A DNA stretch of 64,000 nt from Sphaerisporangium album (GTDB lineage Bacteria; Actinomycetota; Actinomycetes; Streptosporangiales; Streptosporangiaceae), in the NCBI RefSeq assembly GCF_003323745.1, contig NZ_QOIL01000014.1:62001-126000 (forward strand), written 5' to 3'. Both the position numbers and the translations under genes were made by a program. The notes under the pieces were generated by a model. It worked only from the letters and a program-made list of their open reading frames with translations, was not told the origin of the DNA and did no database searches. Below, one piece after another: positions 7,022 to 15,594 of the stretch. Within the stretch, counting starts at the first letter, position 1. Each line of letters begins with the position of its first letter.

Positions 7022-8989
7022 TCAGAGAGGAAGGACGGCCTCGACGGTCGTGCCGCCGGTCGCGCCGGGCACGGTGGCGCACGTGCCGCCGAGTTCGGCC
7101 GCGCGCTCGCGCATCGAGTGGAGGCCGACTCCGGCGCGCGGGCGTTCGGGCAGGCCGGCGCCGTCGTCGGTGACGCGGACCCGCAGCGCGTCGGGGGAGC
7201 GGTCCAGGGCGATGGACGCGCGCGTGGCGCGCGCGTGCCTGCGGACGTTGGTGAGGGCCTCCTGGACGATGCGGTAGGCCGCCACCTCGACCGCCGCGGG
7301 CAGCGTCGCGAGGTCACCGCTCACCTCCACGGTGATCGGCGGCGGACCCTCGGCGGCCAGGGCGCGGACGGCGCCCGCGAGCCCGAGGTCGTCGAGCGCG
7401 GGCGGCCGCAGGCCGTACACGAGCTGCCGGATGTCGCCCGACACCGCGTCCATGCCGGTGCGCAGGTCCCGCAGGAGCGTGTCGGCGGAGTCGGGGGACT
7501 TCCTGAGGCTGCTGCGGGCCATGTTGATCGTCATCGCCATGCTGGACAGCGTCTGCCCGAGGCCGTCGTGCAGGTCGCGGCGCAGCCGCCGGCGCTCCTC
7601 CTCGCGGGCGGTGAGGATCTGGTGGCGCGAGCGTTGCAGGTCGGCGGCCATGCGGACGGCGTGGGCGACGTCGGCCGCGTACGGCGCGAGCGTGCTGATC
7701 ACCCGCTCGTCGTGCGCGGCGGCGAAGCGGCGCGGCCCCGGGCGGCCGAGCAGCAGGCGGCCGACCGTCTCGCCGTGCCACACCAGCGGGATCTGCCGGG
7801 GCGAGCTCCCCACGTGCCCGCTCTCGACGTACCCCGGCCTGCCGTCCACGACCTCGACCGCCGCGCCCTCGATGGCGAGGCCGTCCTGCAGGACGGTGAC
7901 GACCGAGGACAGCGCCTTGGCCGGGTCGGCCCTGCGCACCTCCTGCGTGAGCCGCTCGGCCAGCAGGCGCGGGTCGCCGACGCGGCCGTACAGCGCGCGG
8001 TCCACAAGGCGCTGGAGGAGCCGCCGCAGCGGCTGGAAGAACGCGCCCGCGACCAGCGCGGCGGCCAGCCCGGCGACCCGGTGCTCGCGGGAGGCGATGA
8101 GGCCGGCCAGGGCGCCCGCGCCGAAGTACACGCCGCTGATGACGGCGAGGAGGCCACCGCCGACGATGGCGCGGCTGACGATCGTGTCGATGCCGTACAG
8201 CCGGTAGCGCATCACCGAGAATGCCACGGCGATCGGCACGAGCCCCGCCCAGGTCACGGCGATCGGCCACAGCCGCTCGCCGATCAGCAGGAACGTCACA
8301 TACCCGGTGAAGGCCAGCAGCGGCCAGGCGATCTGCCGTCGGGTCACCGAGTCGGAACGGACGAAGCGGAAGGCCAGCGACAGCAGGGACAGCACCACCG
8401 CGGCGTAGATGCCGGCCCAGGCGATCTTGCCGATCATCTGGGTGTACGGCCGCAGCGCCTCGATCGCCAGCGGGTTCGGCACCGCGGCCGGCCACGGGTT
8501 GGGGTTGAGGGCGGGCCTGACGATCCCGCGCGCCGCCTCGGTGGAGAGGGCGACGGCGCCGAGGACCGCGACCGCCCACCAGCGGCGGGACGGCGGCCTG
8601 CCGTCGGGGGAGAGCAGCGGCAGCAGGACGGCCAGGCAGAGGCCCGACGCCAGCCAGCCGAGGATGGAGCAGTAGCGCAGGTATCCGGCGGTGACGAGCG
8701 CGCCGTCGGCCGCCGTGCGCAGGATCATCGTGCCGCCGAGCTCGCTGACGGCCGCGCCGAACCCGCCGCCGCACATCAGCCACGCGACGGTCAGGCGCGG
8801 CCGGTGGAAGACGAGGAACGCGCCGACGGGAGGGAAGATCAGGCCGGCCGCCGTGTCGGGGGTCGCCGGTATCTCGGGCCGCCATCCGGGCGGGAGGGCC
8901 GCGAGGACGAGCAGCGACGTGACCACCATGACCGGGGACGCCACCGCCGTGACGACGGCCACCGCGCGTGCCGTCGTGATCCTGACCAT
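7022..8989 (-). CDS. Membrane sensor histidine kinase, NarX/LiaS-type
   Basis: A 655-residue two-component sensor. The ATG at 8989 follows AAAGGTGAG at normal spacing; the reading frame stays open further upstream but without a ribosome site. The N-terminal half (residues about 1-290) is hydrophobic with roughly 8 membrane segments. A GAF-like cytoplasmic segment follows (about 330-440). The HisKA_3 motif ARE...LRRDLHDGLGQTL carries the phospho-accepting His, and a HATPase_c domain follows with YRIVQEALTNVRRHA (N box) and DDGAGLPE...GVGLHSMRERA (G boxes). No response regulator is adjacent; the SARP-receiver fusion at 3515-4975 is the only receiver protein in the window and lies two genes downstream on the same strand, so pairing is plausible but inferred. 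Confidence 0.9.
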   Translation of the reverse strand: MVRITTARAVAVVTAVASPVMVVTSLLVLAALPPGWRPEIPATPDTAAGLIFPPVGAFLVFHRPRLTVAWLMCGGGFGAAVSELGGTMILRTAADGALVTAGYLRYCSILGWLASGLCLAVLLPLLSPDGRPPSRRWWAVAVLGAVALSTEAARGIVRPALNPNPWPAAVPNPLAIEALRPYTQMIGKIAWAGIYAAVVLSLLSLAFRFVRSDSVTRRQIAWPLLAFTGYVTFLLIGERLWPIAVTWAGLVPIAVAFSVMRYRLYGIDTIVSRAIVGGGLLAVISGVYFGAGALAGLIASREHRVAGLAAALVAGAFFQPLRRLLQRLVDRALYGRVGDPRLLAERLTQEVRRADPAKALSSVVTVLQDGLAIEGAAVEVVDGRPGYVESGHVGSSPRQIPLVWHGETVGRLLLGRPGPRRFAAAHDERVISTLAPYAADVAHAVRMAADLQRSRHQILTAREEERRRLRRDLHDGLGQTLSSMAMTINMARSSLRKSPDSADTLLRDLRTGMDAVSGDIRQLVYGLRPPALDDLGLAGAVRALAAEGPPPITVEVSGDLATLPAAVEVAAYRIVQEALTNVRRHARATRASIALDRSPDALRVRVTDDGAGLPERPRAGVGLHSMRERAAELGGTCATVPGATGGTTVEAVLPL

Positions 8990-9179
8990 CCCACTCACCT
9001 TTCCAAGGACCGTGTCCGCGCTCGCGCCGCAACAGGAAGTATCCGGGAAAGTATGGGACGTCGTATAACGCCCGATCAATGACCGATTGATGCTGATATA
9101 AACCCATTGGAGTCGACTGACTGACTTTACCGAAATGGGCCGCGGCCATCAGAAGACCGGAGCCCGCGAGGGCACGAGG

Positions 9180-10379
9180 TCAGGGCGCGGATCTGCGGCG
9201 GATCGCGGGTGAGATCACGAGCTGGCCCACGGCGGCGAGCACGCCTACCGCCCCCACGGAGATCCACAGTACCGAGTGCCCGAGCGTCAGAAGACGCGTT
9301 CCGGCCAGCGGGGCCAGCAGGCCGCCCGCCGACCAGGCGAAACCGAACATCCCGCTGTAGCGCCCGCGCAGGTGGGCCGGGGCCAGGGCGGCCACGACCG
9401 CGCCTCCCATGCCCGCGGTGATCACCTCGCCGAGCGTCCAGACGACGACCGCCGACGCGTACCCGGCCGTCGTGGAGACGAACGCCATCAGCGCGAACCC
9501 GGCCCCCGCCACCGCCATGCCCACCGCCAGCGTGACCCCGGGGTCGTGCCGGTTCAGCCACGGCCCGACCAGCGGTTGCACGATGACGATGAGGATGCCG
9601 TTCACCGAGATCGCCAGCCCGTAGGCGGCGGTGGACAGGCCCTGGCCGGTGACCGCCAGCGGCAGCGTCGAGTACGCCTGGAGGTAGACGAACGCGTACA
9701 GCAGTGTGATCACCACGTACACGACCATCAGCCGGTCCTTCAGCGCCTCACGGAAGCCGCCCGTGTCGTGGCCGCGCTCCGGCCGCGTCTCCGGCACCGC
9801 CCGCCACACCAGGAAGCCGAAGACGAGCGAGGACACGCCGTCGATCCAGAAGAGCCACAGGAAGCCGGACTGCGCCAGCGCGCCGCCCGCCACCATGGCC
9901 ACCGCGAACCCGAGGTTGATCGCCCAGAACAGCAGCCCGAACGCGCGCGGCCGGTCGTGCGCGGGGATCAGGTCGGCCACCAGTGCCTGCGAGGCGGGAC
10001 GGTAGGCGTCCAGCACCAGGCCAAGGACGGCCATCGCGGCGACGATCCCGGACAGCGACGTGGTGTACCCGAGGGCGATCATGCACGCGGCCGTCGCGAC
10101 CGTGCCCCCGGTGAGCGTCGCCCTGCGTCCCACGTGGTCGGCCAGCCATCCCGCGATGAGCTGCGAGAACAGCGACCCCACCCCGAACACCGCCATGACC
10201 AGCCCGGCCGCCGTGAGCGACATCCCGCGCGCCTGGGTGAGGTAGACGCCGATGAACGGCTCCACCATGGTGCCGAGCCGGTTGACGAAGGTGCCGCCGA
10301 AAAGGACCCAGAAGGCGCGGGGGAACCCGCCGATCCTGGACTGGAGCATGGAGGGCTTACGGGTGATGGTGCTGGTCAC
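9180..10379 (-). CDS. MFS transporter, 12-TM exporter-like
   Basis: About 399 residues with 12 hydrophobic segments, a loop 2-3 motif (GWLADHVGRRATL, the MFS signature G-x-x-x-D-x-x-G-R-R) and a second half beginning around residue 205 after a hydrophilic loop (VPETRPERGHDTGG). This is typical of drug or metabolite efflux proteins of the DHA family. The GTG at 10379 is used as start; a TTG at 10397 and an ATG at 10349 are in frame and none has a strong ribosome site, so the mRNA may be leaderless. It is divergent from the ArsR-type regulator at 10457, with a shared palindrome between them, so regulator-controlled efflux is likely. Substrate unknown. Confidence 0.85.
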   Translation of the reverse strand: MTSTITRKPSMLQSRIGGFPRAFWVLFGGTFVNRLGTMVEPFIGVYLTQARGMSLTAAGLVMAVFGVGSLFSQLIAGWLADHVGRRATLTGGTVATAACMIALGYTTSLSGIVAAMAVLGLVLDAYRPASQALVADLIPAHDRPRAFGLLFWAINLGFAVAMVAGGALAQSGFLWLFWIDGVSSLVFGFLVWRAVPETRPERGHDTGGFREALKDRLMVVYVVITLLYAFVYLQAYSTLPLAVTGQGLSTAAYGLAISVNGILIVIVQPLVGPWLNRHDPGVTLAVGMAVAGAGFALMAFVSTTAGYASAVVVWTLGEVITAGMGGAVVAALAPAHLRGRYSGMFGFAWSAGGLLAPLAGTRLLTLGHSVLWISVGAVGVLAAVGQLVISPAIRRRSAP

Positions 10380-10419
10380 GGGACAAGCGTTGAACAAGGG
10401 TTCGCATCCGTGCCAATCT

Positions 10420-10435
10420 TTTAGGCAGCACTAAA
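10420..10435. promoter_or_regulatory. Palindrome TTTAGGCAGCACTAAA in divergent promoter
   Basis: TTTAG-N6-CTAAA lies in the 77-bp space between the MFS gene and the ArsR-type regulator, 22 bp before the regulator's GTG. Its place and perfect symmetry suit an operator through which the regulator controls both genes; this is inference from position. Confidence 0.55.
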
Positions 10436-10456
10436 TGGTGACAGGGGGCGGTCCGG

Positions 10457-11425
10457 GTGAGCAGCGTCGACTGGCGGTTCGGGGCCGACGATCTGGCGCG
10501 GCTGCGCTTCGCGTTCTCCCCCATGTGGGAGCTGGTCGCGAGCCTGCGCGTCCTGCACGCCCCCGCGCGCCACTCGGTGCACCTGCCCTGGATACGGGCC
10601 GTACGGCCCCGGCTCTCCTCGCTGGACCTGTCCGAACTGCTCGCCCTCGTCCCCGCCCACGGGTACATGGCCGACTTCCTCACCCCGCCGCCCGACACGC
10701 CCCTGCCCGACTTCGCCGCCGAGCTGGCCCGCGTCAGGAACGCCGCCCCCGAGAAGGCCGCCGAGGAGGCCGGACGGGTGGAGAGTCCGGACAGGCGGGC
10801 CATCGCGCGGTTCCAGGCCGACCCGGCCGAGGGCGTGCGCAGGGTCGCCGGCACGCTCGCCGCGTACTGGGAGCTCGTCCTGGAGGAGTTCTGGCCCCGC
10901 GTGTACGGGCTGCTGGAGGCCGACCTGATGTGGCGGTCACGGCGGCTGGCCACCGGGGGCGCGCGGGAGCTGTTCGCCGACCTGCACCCCGCCGTCCGCT
11001 GGCACGGCGACCGGCTGACCACCGGTGCCGGCGCCTGGTGCCACACCGGGGACCTCGGCGGGGACGGGCTGCTGCTGGTGCCGAGCGTGTTCCGCTGGCC
11101 CGACATCGCCACCATGATCGAGCCCTACCAGGCCATGCTCGTCTACCCGGCGCGCGGGGTCGGCACGCTGTGGGAGGCCGGGCCACCGCCCGCGCCCGAG
11201 GCCCTCGCCGCCCTGATCGGAAGGACCCGCGCGCAGCTCCTGCTCTCGCTGTGCCAGCCCGCCTCCACGACCGCCCTGGCCAGGCGCATGTCGCTGACGC
11301 CCGGCGCGGTCTCCCAGCACCTGTCCGTGCTCAGCGGCAACGGCCTGGTCGCCCGCCGGCGCATGGGCCGCGAGGTGCTCTACCGCCGCACCTCCACCGG
11401 CGACGCGCTCGTCAGCGGCTCCTGA
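10457..11425 (+). CDS. ArsR-type winged-helix regulator with DUF5937-like N-terminus
   Basis: A 322-residue regulator starting at GTG 10457. The first about 230 residues (RLRFAFSPMWELVASLRVLH...) match the DUF5937-like part of large actinobacterial ArsR proteins. The C-terminal winged helix (about 255-310: LLSLCQPASTTALARRMSLTPGAVSQHLSVL) is a standard ArsR HTH. No metal-binding cysteine motif of the ELCV type is visible, so metal sensing is unlikely; the long N-terminus may sense another ligand or a protein. It is divergent from an MFS exporter and probably represses both genes through the palindrome at 10420-10435. Confidence 0.85.
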   Translation: MSSVDWRFGADDLARLRFAFSPMWELVASLRVLHAPARHSVHLPWIRAVRPRLSSLDLSELLALVPAHGYMADFLTPPPDTPLPDFAAELARVRNAAPEKAAEEAGRVESPDRRAIARFQADPAEGVRRVAGTLAAYWELVLEEFWPRVYGLLEADLMWRSRRLATGGARELFADLHPAVRWHGDRLTTGAGAWCHTGDLGGDGLLLVPSVFRWPDIATMIEPYQAMLVYPARGVGTLWEAGPPPAPEALAALIGRTRAQLLLSLCQPASTTALARRMSLTPGAVSQHLSVLSGNGLVARRRMGREVLYRRTSTGDALVSGS

Positions 11426-11512
11426 CCGCCGTGCCGGAGCACGGCCGCGCCGGAGCGGGTCGCCGCACCCTGGACGCGGCGTGGGGCCGGTCCTGGGGCG
11501 GCGGGCCGGGCG

Positions 11513-12817
11513 TCAGCAGAAGAACGGAGGCGTGGAGGGCAGGGCGGTGAGGGGGGCCGGGCCGGAAAGGCCCGGTGCGGCGCCGTCCGGACGGCCGCCG
11601 GGGGCGTCCCCCGCGGGCCCGGAGCCGCCGCTCTCCTGCCATCCGCCGCCGTACCCCCAGCCCCGCGCGTTCCCGTCCCCGGACCACCGGCCCTCCACGC
11701 GCTTCCCGTCGTGCCCCTCTCTCGCGCCGGGGGAATGGGAGCGCGCCGGCGACCCGGCCCTCCCCGCCGCCTCGCCGCCCGTGCGCGCGGGCCGGGCCGC
11801 CTTCGCGGACGCCGTCCCCGCCGAGGCCGGGGGCCGGGCGCCGGAGGACGGCGGACGCGCGGGACCGCCGTCCGGCGCGCCGCCGGGCGATGCGAACGGC
11901 GGGGACGGCACGGCCGGCGGGGATGGCGCGGGCGGCGTGGCCGGCGCGGACGGCCCCGGGGGCGTGGACGGCGCCGGACGGGGGACCGGCGCGGGGGCGG
12001 GGGCCTCCCGGCCCGTGGCCGTGCGTGCGGGCGGCGCCGGGGACGCCTGCGCCGGGGCGTACAGGCGGCGCGTCGTGCGCTGGAGCCCCGGCTCGTCCAG
12101 GCGGATGCCGCCCGCCGTGAGCCGCTGCCCGTACACGTCCGTGATCCGCACGACGAACGGACCCTGCCCGGCGCCGTGCTCGGCCACCCAGTAGTTGCCG
12201 TCGTCGCGGGAGAGACCCTGCCAGCGCCCGTCGCGCAGGACCTCCAGGCGCATCAGGGGGTTGCCGTGGTCGACGACCTGGATCGCCAGCCTCCGGGCCG
12301 AGGAGCCCGGCCTGACGCGGAACGCCACGGGCAGCGTCATCGCGGGGTTGCGCACGGTGTGGTAGCCGACGGGCACCACGCGGCGGCCGGGGTAGGCGAT
12401 GCGCGTGAACGCCCGGCGGCTCAGGTCGACCTCGCCCGGGGCGCACGCCGCGCACTCGCCGACCACCTGGACGCGCACGACGCCGCGCGGCCCGGTGACG
12501 TCGAGGTACGCCCCGCACGCGACCGCGCCCCGGTACTCTTCCGCAGACACCGCCACGACCAGGTCGTCGCGGACCGCGCCCCGCAGCGAGCACTCCCCGC
12601 CGCCCGCCGGCGCGGGGCGCGTGAGCGAGGACGCGCAGGCCGCGTTCCTGCCGGTCTGGGCGCCGAACGCGACCAGGGCGAGCGCCGCCGTCGCCGACAC
12701 GGCCCACGCCAGCCGCCGCACCACGGCCGGGTGCCCTCCGGCGGCCTCACCCGGCCGGGGGCCCGGACGCGCGCGCCGGGGAGACGGGCGCCGGATCTGC
12801 CGTCGATCCGCGTTCAT
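11513..12817 (-). CDS. Bacterial expansin-like secreted protein with long Pro/Gly-rich tail
   Basis: A 434-residue protein. After a basic N-terminus and one hydrophobic segment (about residues 38-52, WAVSATAALALVAFG) comes a double-psi beta-barrel (about 75-155: ECSLRGA...VAVSAEEYRGAVACGAYLDVTG...GECAACAPGEVDLSRRAF) and then an expansin-type cellulose-binding domain (about 160-245: RRLAIQVVDHGNPLMRLEVLRDG...NYWVAEHGAGQGPFVVRITDVYGQ). These two domains are the EXLX1/expansin core that loosens plant cell walls without hydrolysis. From about 255 onward the protein is a Pro/Ala/Gly/Ser-rich, unstructured tail ending FFC. It is divergent from glnA2 and has no CAZyme partner nearby other than the ThuA-ricin gene. 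Confidence 0.85.
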   Translation of the reverse strand: MNADRRQIRRPSPRRARPGPRPGEAAGGHPAVVRRLAWAVSATAALALVAFGAQTGRNAACASSLTRPAPAGGGECSLRGAVRDDLVVAVSAEEYRGAVACGAYLDVTGPRGVVRVQVVGECAACAPGEVDLSRRAFTRIAYPGRRVVPVGYHTVRNPAMTLPVAFRVRPGSSARRLAIQVVDHGNPLMRLEVLRDGRWQGLSRDDGNYWVAEHGAGQGPFVVRITDVYGQRLTAGGIRLDEPGLQRTTRRLYAPAQASPAPPARTATGREAPAPAPVPRPAPSTPPGPSAPATPPAPSPPAVPSPPFASPGGAPDGGPARPPSSGARPPASAGTASAKAARPARTGGEAAGRAGSPARSHSPGAREGHDGKRVEGRWSGDGNARGWGYGGGWQESGGSGPAGDAPGGRPDGAAPGLSGPAPLTALPSTPPFFC

Positions 12818-13128
12818 TGCGAACTCCTCGCGCTGAGGTCAGCCTTGACGAATACAGGGTGAGATCATGCTGTCACATTACGTGACGAGAGCCTGTGTCC
12901 GTGATACACCCGCCGATGGTCGTCCGCCTCCTGGTCGCGCCGCTCGTGACGAAAGCCGGAAACCCGGTTCCGGCCCGCGCGATGGTGCCTCACAGCGGAC
13001 CCGCGTAACGTGTGCGAAACACCAAGCGGGCAGACTGGTAGATGACCAGACATGTCTTCCGCCGACTCAGAGACTGGTTCAGCGCGACGACGATGGTGTC
13101 CGATCACCGTCCGGCAGAAGGGGATGCC
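12818..13128. promoter_or_regulatory. Divergent promoter region of expansin and glnA2 genes
   Basis: About 310 bp. An inverted repeat GTCAC-N5-GTGAC lies at 12872-12886. It only loosely resembles half of a GlnR box (GTnAC-N6-GaAAC) and is weaker than the site before glnA1, so I do not call it GlnR. The GAAGGGGA at 13117-13124 is the ribosome site for the TTG at 13129. No other element was recognised. Confidence 0.5.
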
Positions 13129-14490
13129 TTGGACCGCCAGCAGGAGTTCGTGCTCCGCACGCTCGAAGAACGCGACATCCGGTTCATCCGGCTGTGGTTC
13201 ACCGACGTCCTGGGCTTCCTCAAATCGGTGGCGATAGCCCCCGCCGAGCTCGAAGGCGCGTTCGCCGAGGGCATCGGCTTCGACGGTTCGGCCATCGAGG
13301 GCTTCGCCCGCGTCTACGAGTCCGACATGCTGGCCAAGCCGGACCCCTCGACGTTCCAGATCCTGCCGTGGCGCAGCGAGACGCCCGGCGCCGCCCGCAT
13401 GTTCTGCGACATCCTCATGCCGGACGGCTCGCCCTCGCACGCCGACCCGCGCTGGGTGCTCAAGCGCACCCTCGCCAAGGCCGCCGACATGGGCTTCACC
13501 TTCTACACCCACCCCGAGGTCGAGTTCTTCCTGCTGAAGGATCGCCCGGAAGAGGGCCGCAAGCCGGTCCCGAACGACTCCGGCGGCTATTTCGACCACA
13601 CCCCGCACAGCTCCGGCCACGACTTCCGCCGCAACGCGATCATGATGCTGGAGGCCATGGGCATCTCGGTGGAGTTCAGCCACCACGAGGGCGCCCCCGG
13701 CCAGCAGGAGATCGACCTGCGGTACGCCGACGCGCTGACCACCGCCGACAACATCATGACCTTCCGGCTGGTCATGAAGGAGGTCGCGCTGGAGCAGGGC
13801 ATCTGGGCGTCCTTCATGCCGAAGCCCTTCACCGAGCACCCCGGGTCGGGCATGCACACCCACATGTCCCTGTTCGAGGGTGACCGCAACGCCTTTTACG
13901 AGCCCGGCGCCGACTACCAGCTCTCCAAGATCGGCCGGTCGTTCATCGGCGGGCTGCTCCGCCACGCCGCCGAGATCACCGCCGTGTGCAACCAGTGGGT
14001 GAACTCGTACAAGCGGTTGTGGGGCGGCGCCGAGGCCATCGCCGGGCTCGGCGGCGAGGCGCCCAGCTACATAAGCTGGGGTCACAACAACCGGTCCGCG
14101 CTCGTCCGCGTCCCCATGTACAAGCCGCACAAGGGCAACTCCACCCGCGTGGAGTTCCGGTCGCTCGACTCCTCCTGCAACCCCTACCTCGCCTTCGCGG
14201 TGATCCTCGCCGCCGGCCTGAAGGGCATCGAGGGCGGGTACGAGATGCCGCCCGGCGCCGAGGACGACGTCTGGGCGCTGACGGCCTCCGAGCGGCGCGC
14301 GCTCGGCATCGAGCCGCTGCCGCAGAGCCTGGACGAGGCGATCACCACCATGGAGCGCAGCGAGCTGGTCGCCGAGACCCTCGGCGAGCACGTCTTCGAC
14401 TTCTTCCTGCGCAACAAGCGCGCCGAGTGGAGCGAGTACCGCCGCCAGGTCACCGAGTTCGAGCTGGGCAGGTACCTGCCGGTGCTGTGA
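13129..14490 (+). CDS. glnA2: Glutamine synthetase, GSI-alpha type (GlnA2-like)
   Basis: Glutamate + NH3 + ATP to glutamine, or a related gamma-glutamylation: some actinobacterial GlnA paralogues act on polyamines or ethanolamine. The TTG at 13129 is chosen over an in-frame ATG at 13042 because GAAGGGGA ends 4 nt upstream and the family begins DRQQEFVLRTLEERDI. The 453-residue protein shows the GS beta-grasp (FTDVLGFLKSV), the active-site loop (GFDGSAIEGF), EVEFFLL, the H-x-H of GSGMHTHMSLFEG and the NRSALVRVP/RVEFRSLD substrate segments. It lacks the NLY adenylylation tyrosine loop of GlnA1, so GlnE should not modify it. A strong terminator follows. The copy beside nadE is syntenic with the second GS of Streptomyces. 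Confidence 0.93.
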   Translation: MDRQQEFVLRTLEERDIRFIRLWFTDVLGFLKSVAIAPAELEGAFAEGIGFDGSAIEGFARVYESDMLAKPDPSTFQILPWRSETPGAARMFCDILMPDGSPSHADPRWVLKRTLAKAADMGFTFYTHPEVEFFLLKDRPEEGRKPVPNDSGGYFDHTPHSSGHDFRRNAIMMLEAMGISVEFSHHEGAPGQQEIDLRYADALTTADNIMTFRLVMKEVALEQGIWASFMPKPFTEHPGSGMHTHMSLFEGDRNAFYEPGADYQLSKIGRSFIGGLLRHAAEITAVCNQWVNSYKRLWGGAEAIAGLGGEAPSYISWGHNNRSALVRVPMYKPHKGNSTRVEFRSLDSSCNPYLAFAVILAAGLKGIEGGYEMPPGAEDDVWALTASERRALGIEPLPQSLDEAITTMERSELVAETLGEHVFDFFLRNKRAEWSEYRRQVTEFELGRYLPVL

Positions 14491-14533
14491 CCGCGCGCGA
14501 GGGGTGAGCCCCTCCGCCACCGGACACGACGAG

Positions 14534-14557
14534 GGCCCGCCCTTCCCGGGGCGGGCC
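14534..14557 (+). terminator. Rho-independent-like terminator after glnA2
   Basis: GGCCCGCC (14534-14541) pairs with GGCGGGCC (14550-14557) around an 8-nt loop and is followed by TTC. It lies about 45 bp past the glnA2 stop codon. Confidence 0.75.
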
Positions 14558-14767
14558 TTCGTGCGTTCGGACCGCTGGTCGTGGTGGCCTTCGGTCAATC
14601 GCGCGTTCCCGTGCATATCAACTGAATTAGCCATTTTCATCCTGAATGCGGCTCTGAGTTCGGCGTGAACGGGGAAAGCGGGCAATGGCAGACCGGTGTA
14701 TTGACGCCGGGATCGGTCCGGCGGCACCCTCGTGGAAAGAGCGGAGAGAATCGAATCAGGAGGGCCA

Positions 14768-15148
14768 GTGGACCTGAGGCTGGACCACCACGCGGACGGC
14801 GTTTTCACCGTCGTCGAGGTCGAGGGCGAGGTCGACGTCTACACGGCGCCCAAGCTGCGCGAGCTCCTGATCGAGCTGGTCAACGAGGGGCATTTCCACC
14901 TCCTGCTCAACCTCGACCGGGTGGAATTCCTGGACTCGACCGGTCTGGGGGTGCTCGTCGGCGCGCTCAAGCGGGTCCGCGGGCACGACGGGTCGCTGGA
15001 GCTCGTCTGCACACAGGAGCGCGTTTTGAAGATCTTCCGGGTCACCGGCCTGGTGAAGGTCTTCGGCATCCGCGCGTCGGTGGACGAGGCCAAGGAGAAC
15101 CGTCACGAGCTTCAGCGCGCGGCCAGGTCCGGGAGCGCGCAGGGCTAG
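14768..15148 (+). CDS. STAS-domain anti-sigma factor antagonist, BldG-like
   Basis: A 126-residue single STAS domain starting at GTG 14768, with AGGAGGG about 5 nt upstream. The sequence [19 protein letters not shown], then [28 protein letters not shown] and [15 protein letters not shown], is that of BldG/RsbV proteins. The phospho-acceptor serine lies in DSTGLG. BldG binds anti-sigma kinases to free sigma factors that control development and stress responses. No RsbW-like kinase or sigma factor gene is adjacent, so this is an orphan copy. The tail is short and basic. Could be the main BldG or a paralogue; the window cannot tell. Confidence 0.9.
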   Translation: MDLRLDHHADGVFTVVEVEGEVDVYTAPKLRELLIELVNEGHFHLLLNLDRVEFLDSTGLGVLVGALKRVRGHDGSLELVCTQERVLKIFRVTGLVKVFGIRASVDEAKENRHELQRAARSGSAQG

Positions 15149-15594
15149 AGCCTTGGCGTTTCGGCTCCGCGACCACCGGCGGCGTCGGCGGGAGCAGGGA
15201 ACCCTCGTCTCCCGGACGCTCCGTCTTCCCCGCTGCACGGCCCCGCGTCGGATTGTCGCCGGATTGCGGTCATCCCGCGAGGAGGGAATGGGGCCGCGAG
15301 CGGGGCGGTTGCGACTGTCGTAGCGTCCGCGGCCGGTCTCCCGGGAGCCATCCGGGCGGGCGGCGCGGGGATGGGTGGTTTTCTTCGCCGCCTGTCACGC
15401 CGCCGTTACCCCCGGCTAACGGTTCCGTCATCGGTTCCTGGTTCGATGATGCTGCGGGTGGGGTGGATTAAAATGGCACGGCATGTCGGGCCATTCACGG
15501 CATTAGCCGTTTATGCGCCCATGATGGCATTGGTGGTATTGACAATATGCAGGCTTGCGCTCCGGGATCTGGAGAGCAGTGGGGGGTGCCCAGC
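15149..15594. other. Intergenic upstream of the hotdog-like gene, AT-rich end
   Basis: About 446 bp. The last 150 bp are clearly more AT-rich than the surroundings (TTAAAAT at 15469-15475, TTGACA at 15539-15544), consistent with a promoter for the 15595 gene, but no -35/-10 pair with 16-18 bp spacing was convincing. No gene is seen. Confidence 0.5.

Noticed and set aside
5272-9082. Long plus-strand ORFs across the ThuA-ricin and kinase genes
   Set aside because: They are antisense shadows of high-GC genes on the minus strand with Arg/Pro/Gly-biased composition and no domain.
12872-12886. GTCAC-N5-GTGAC as a GlnR site before glnA2
   Set aside because: It has only one half similar to the consensus and the wrong spacing; the glnA1 site is far better.
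13129-14490. Calling glnA2 a gamma-glutamylpolyamine synthetase
   Set aside because: The sequence alone does not separate it from glutamine synthetase of the GSI-alpha group.
15539-15567. TTGACA promoter before the hotdog gene
   Set aside because: No -10-like hexamer 16-18 bp downstream.
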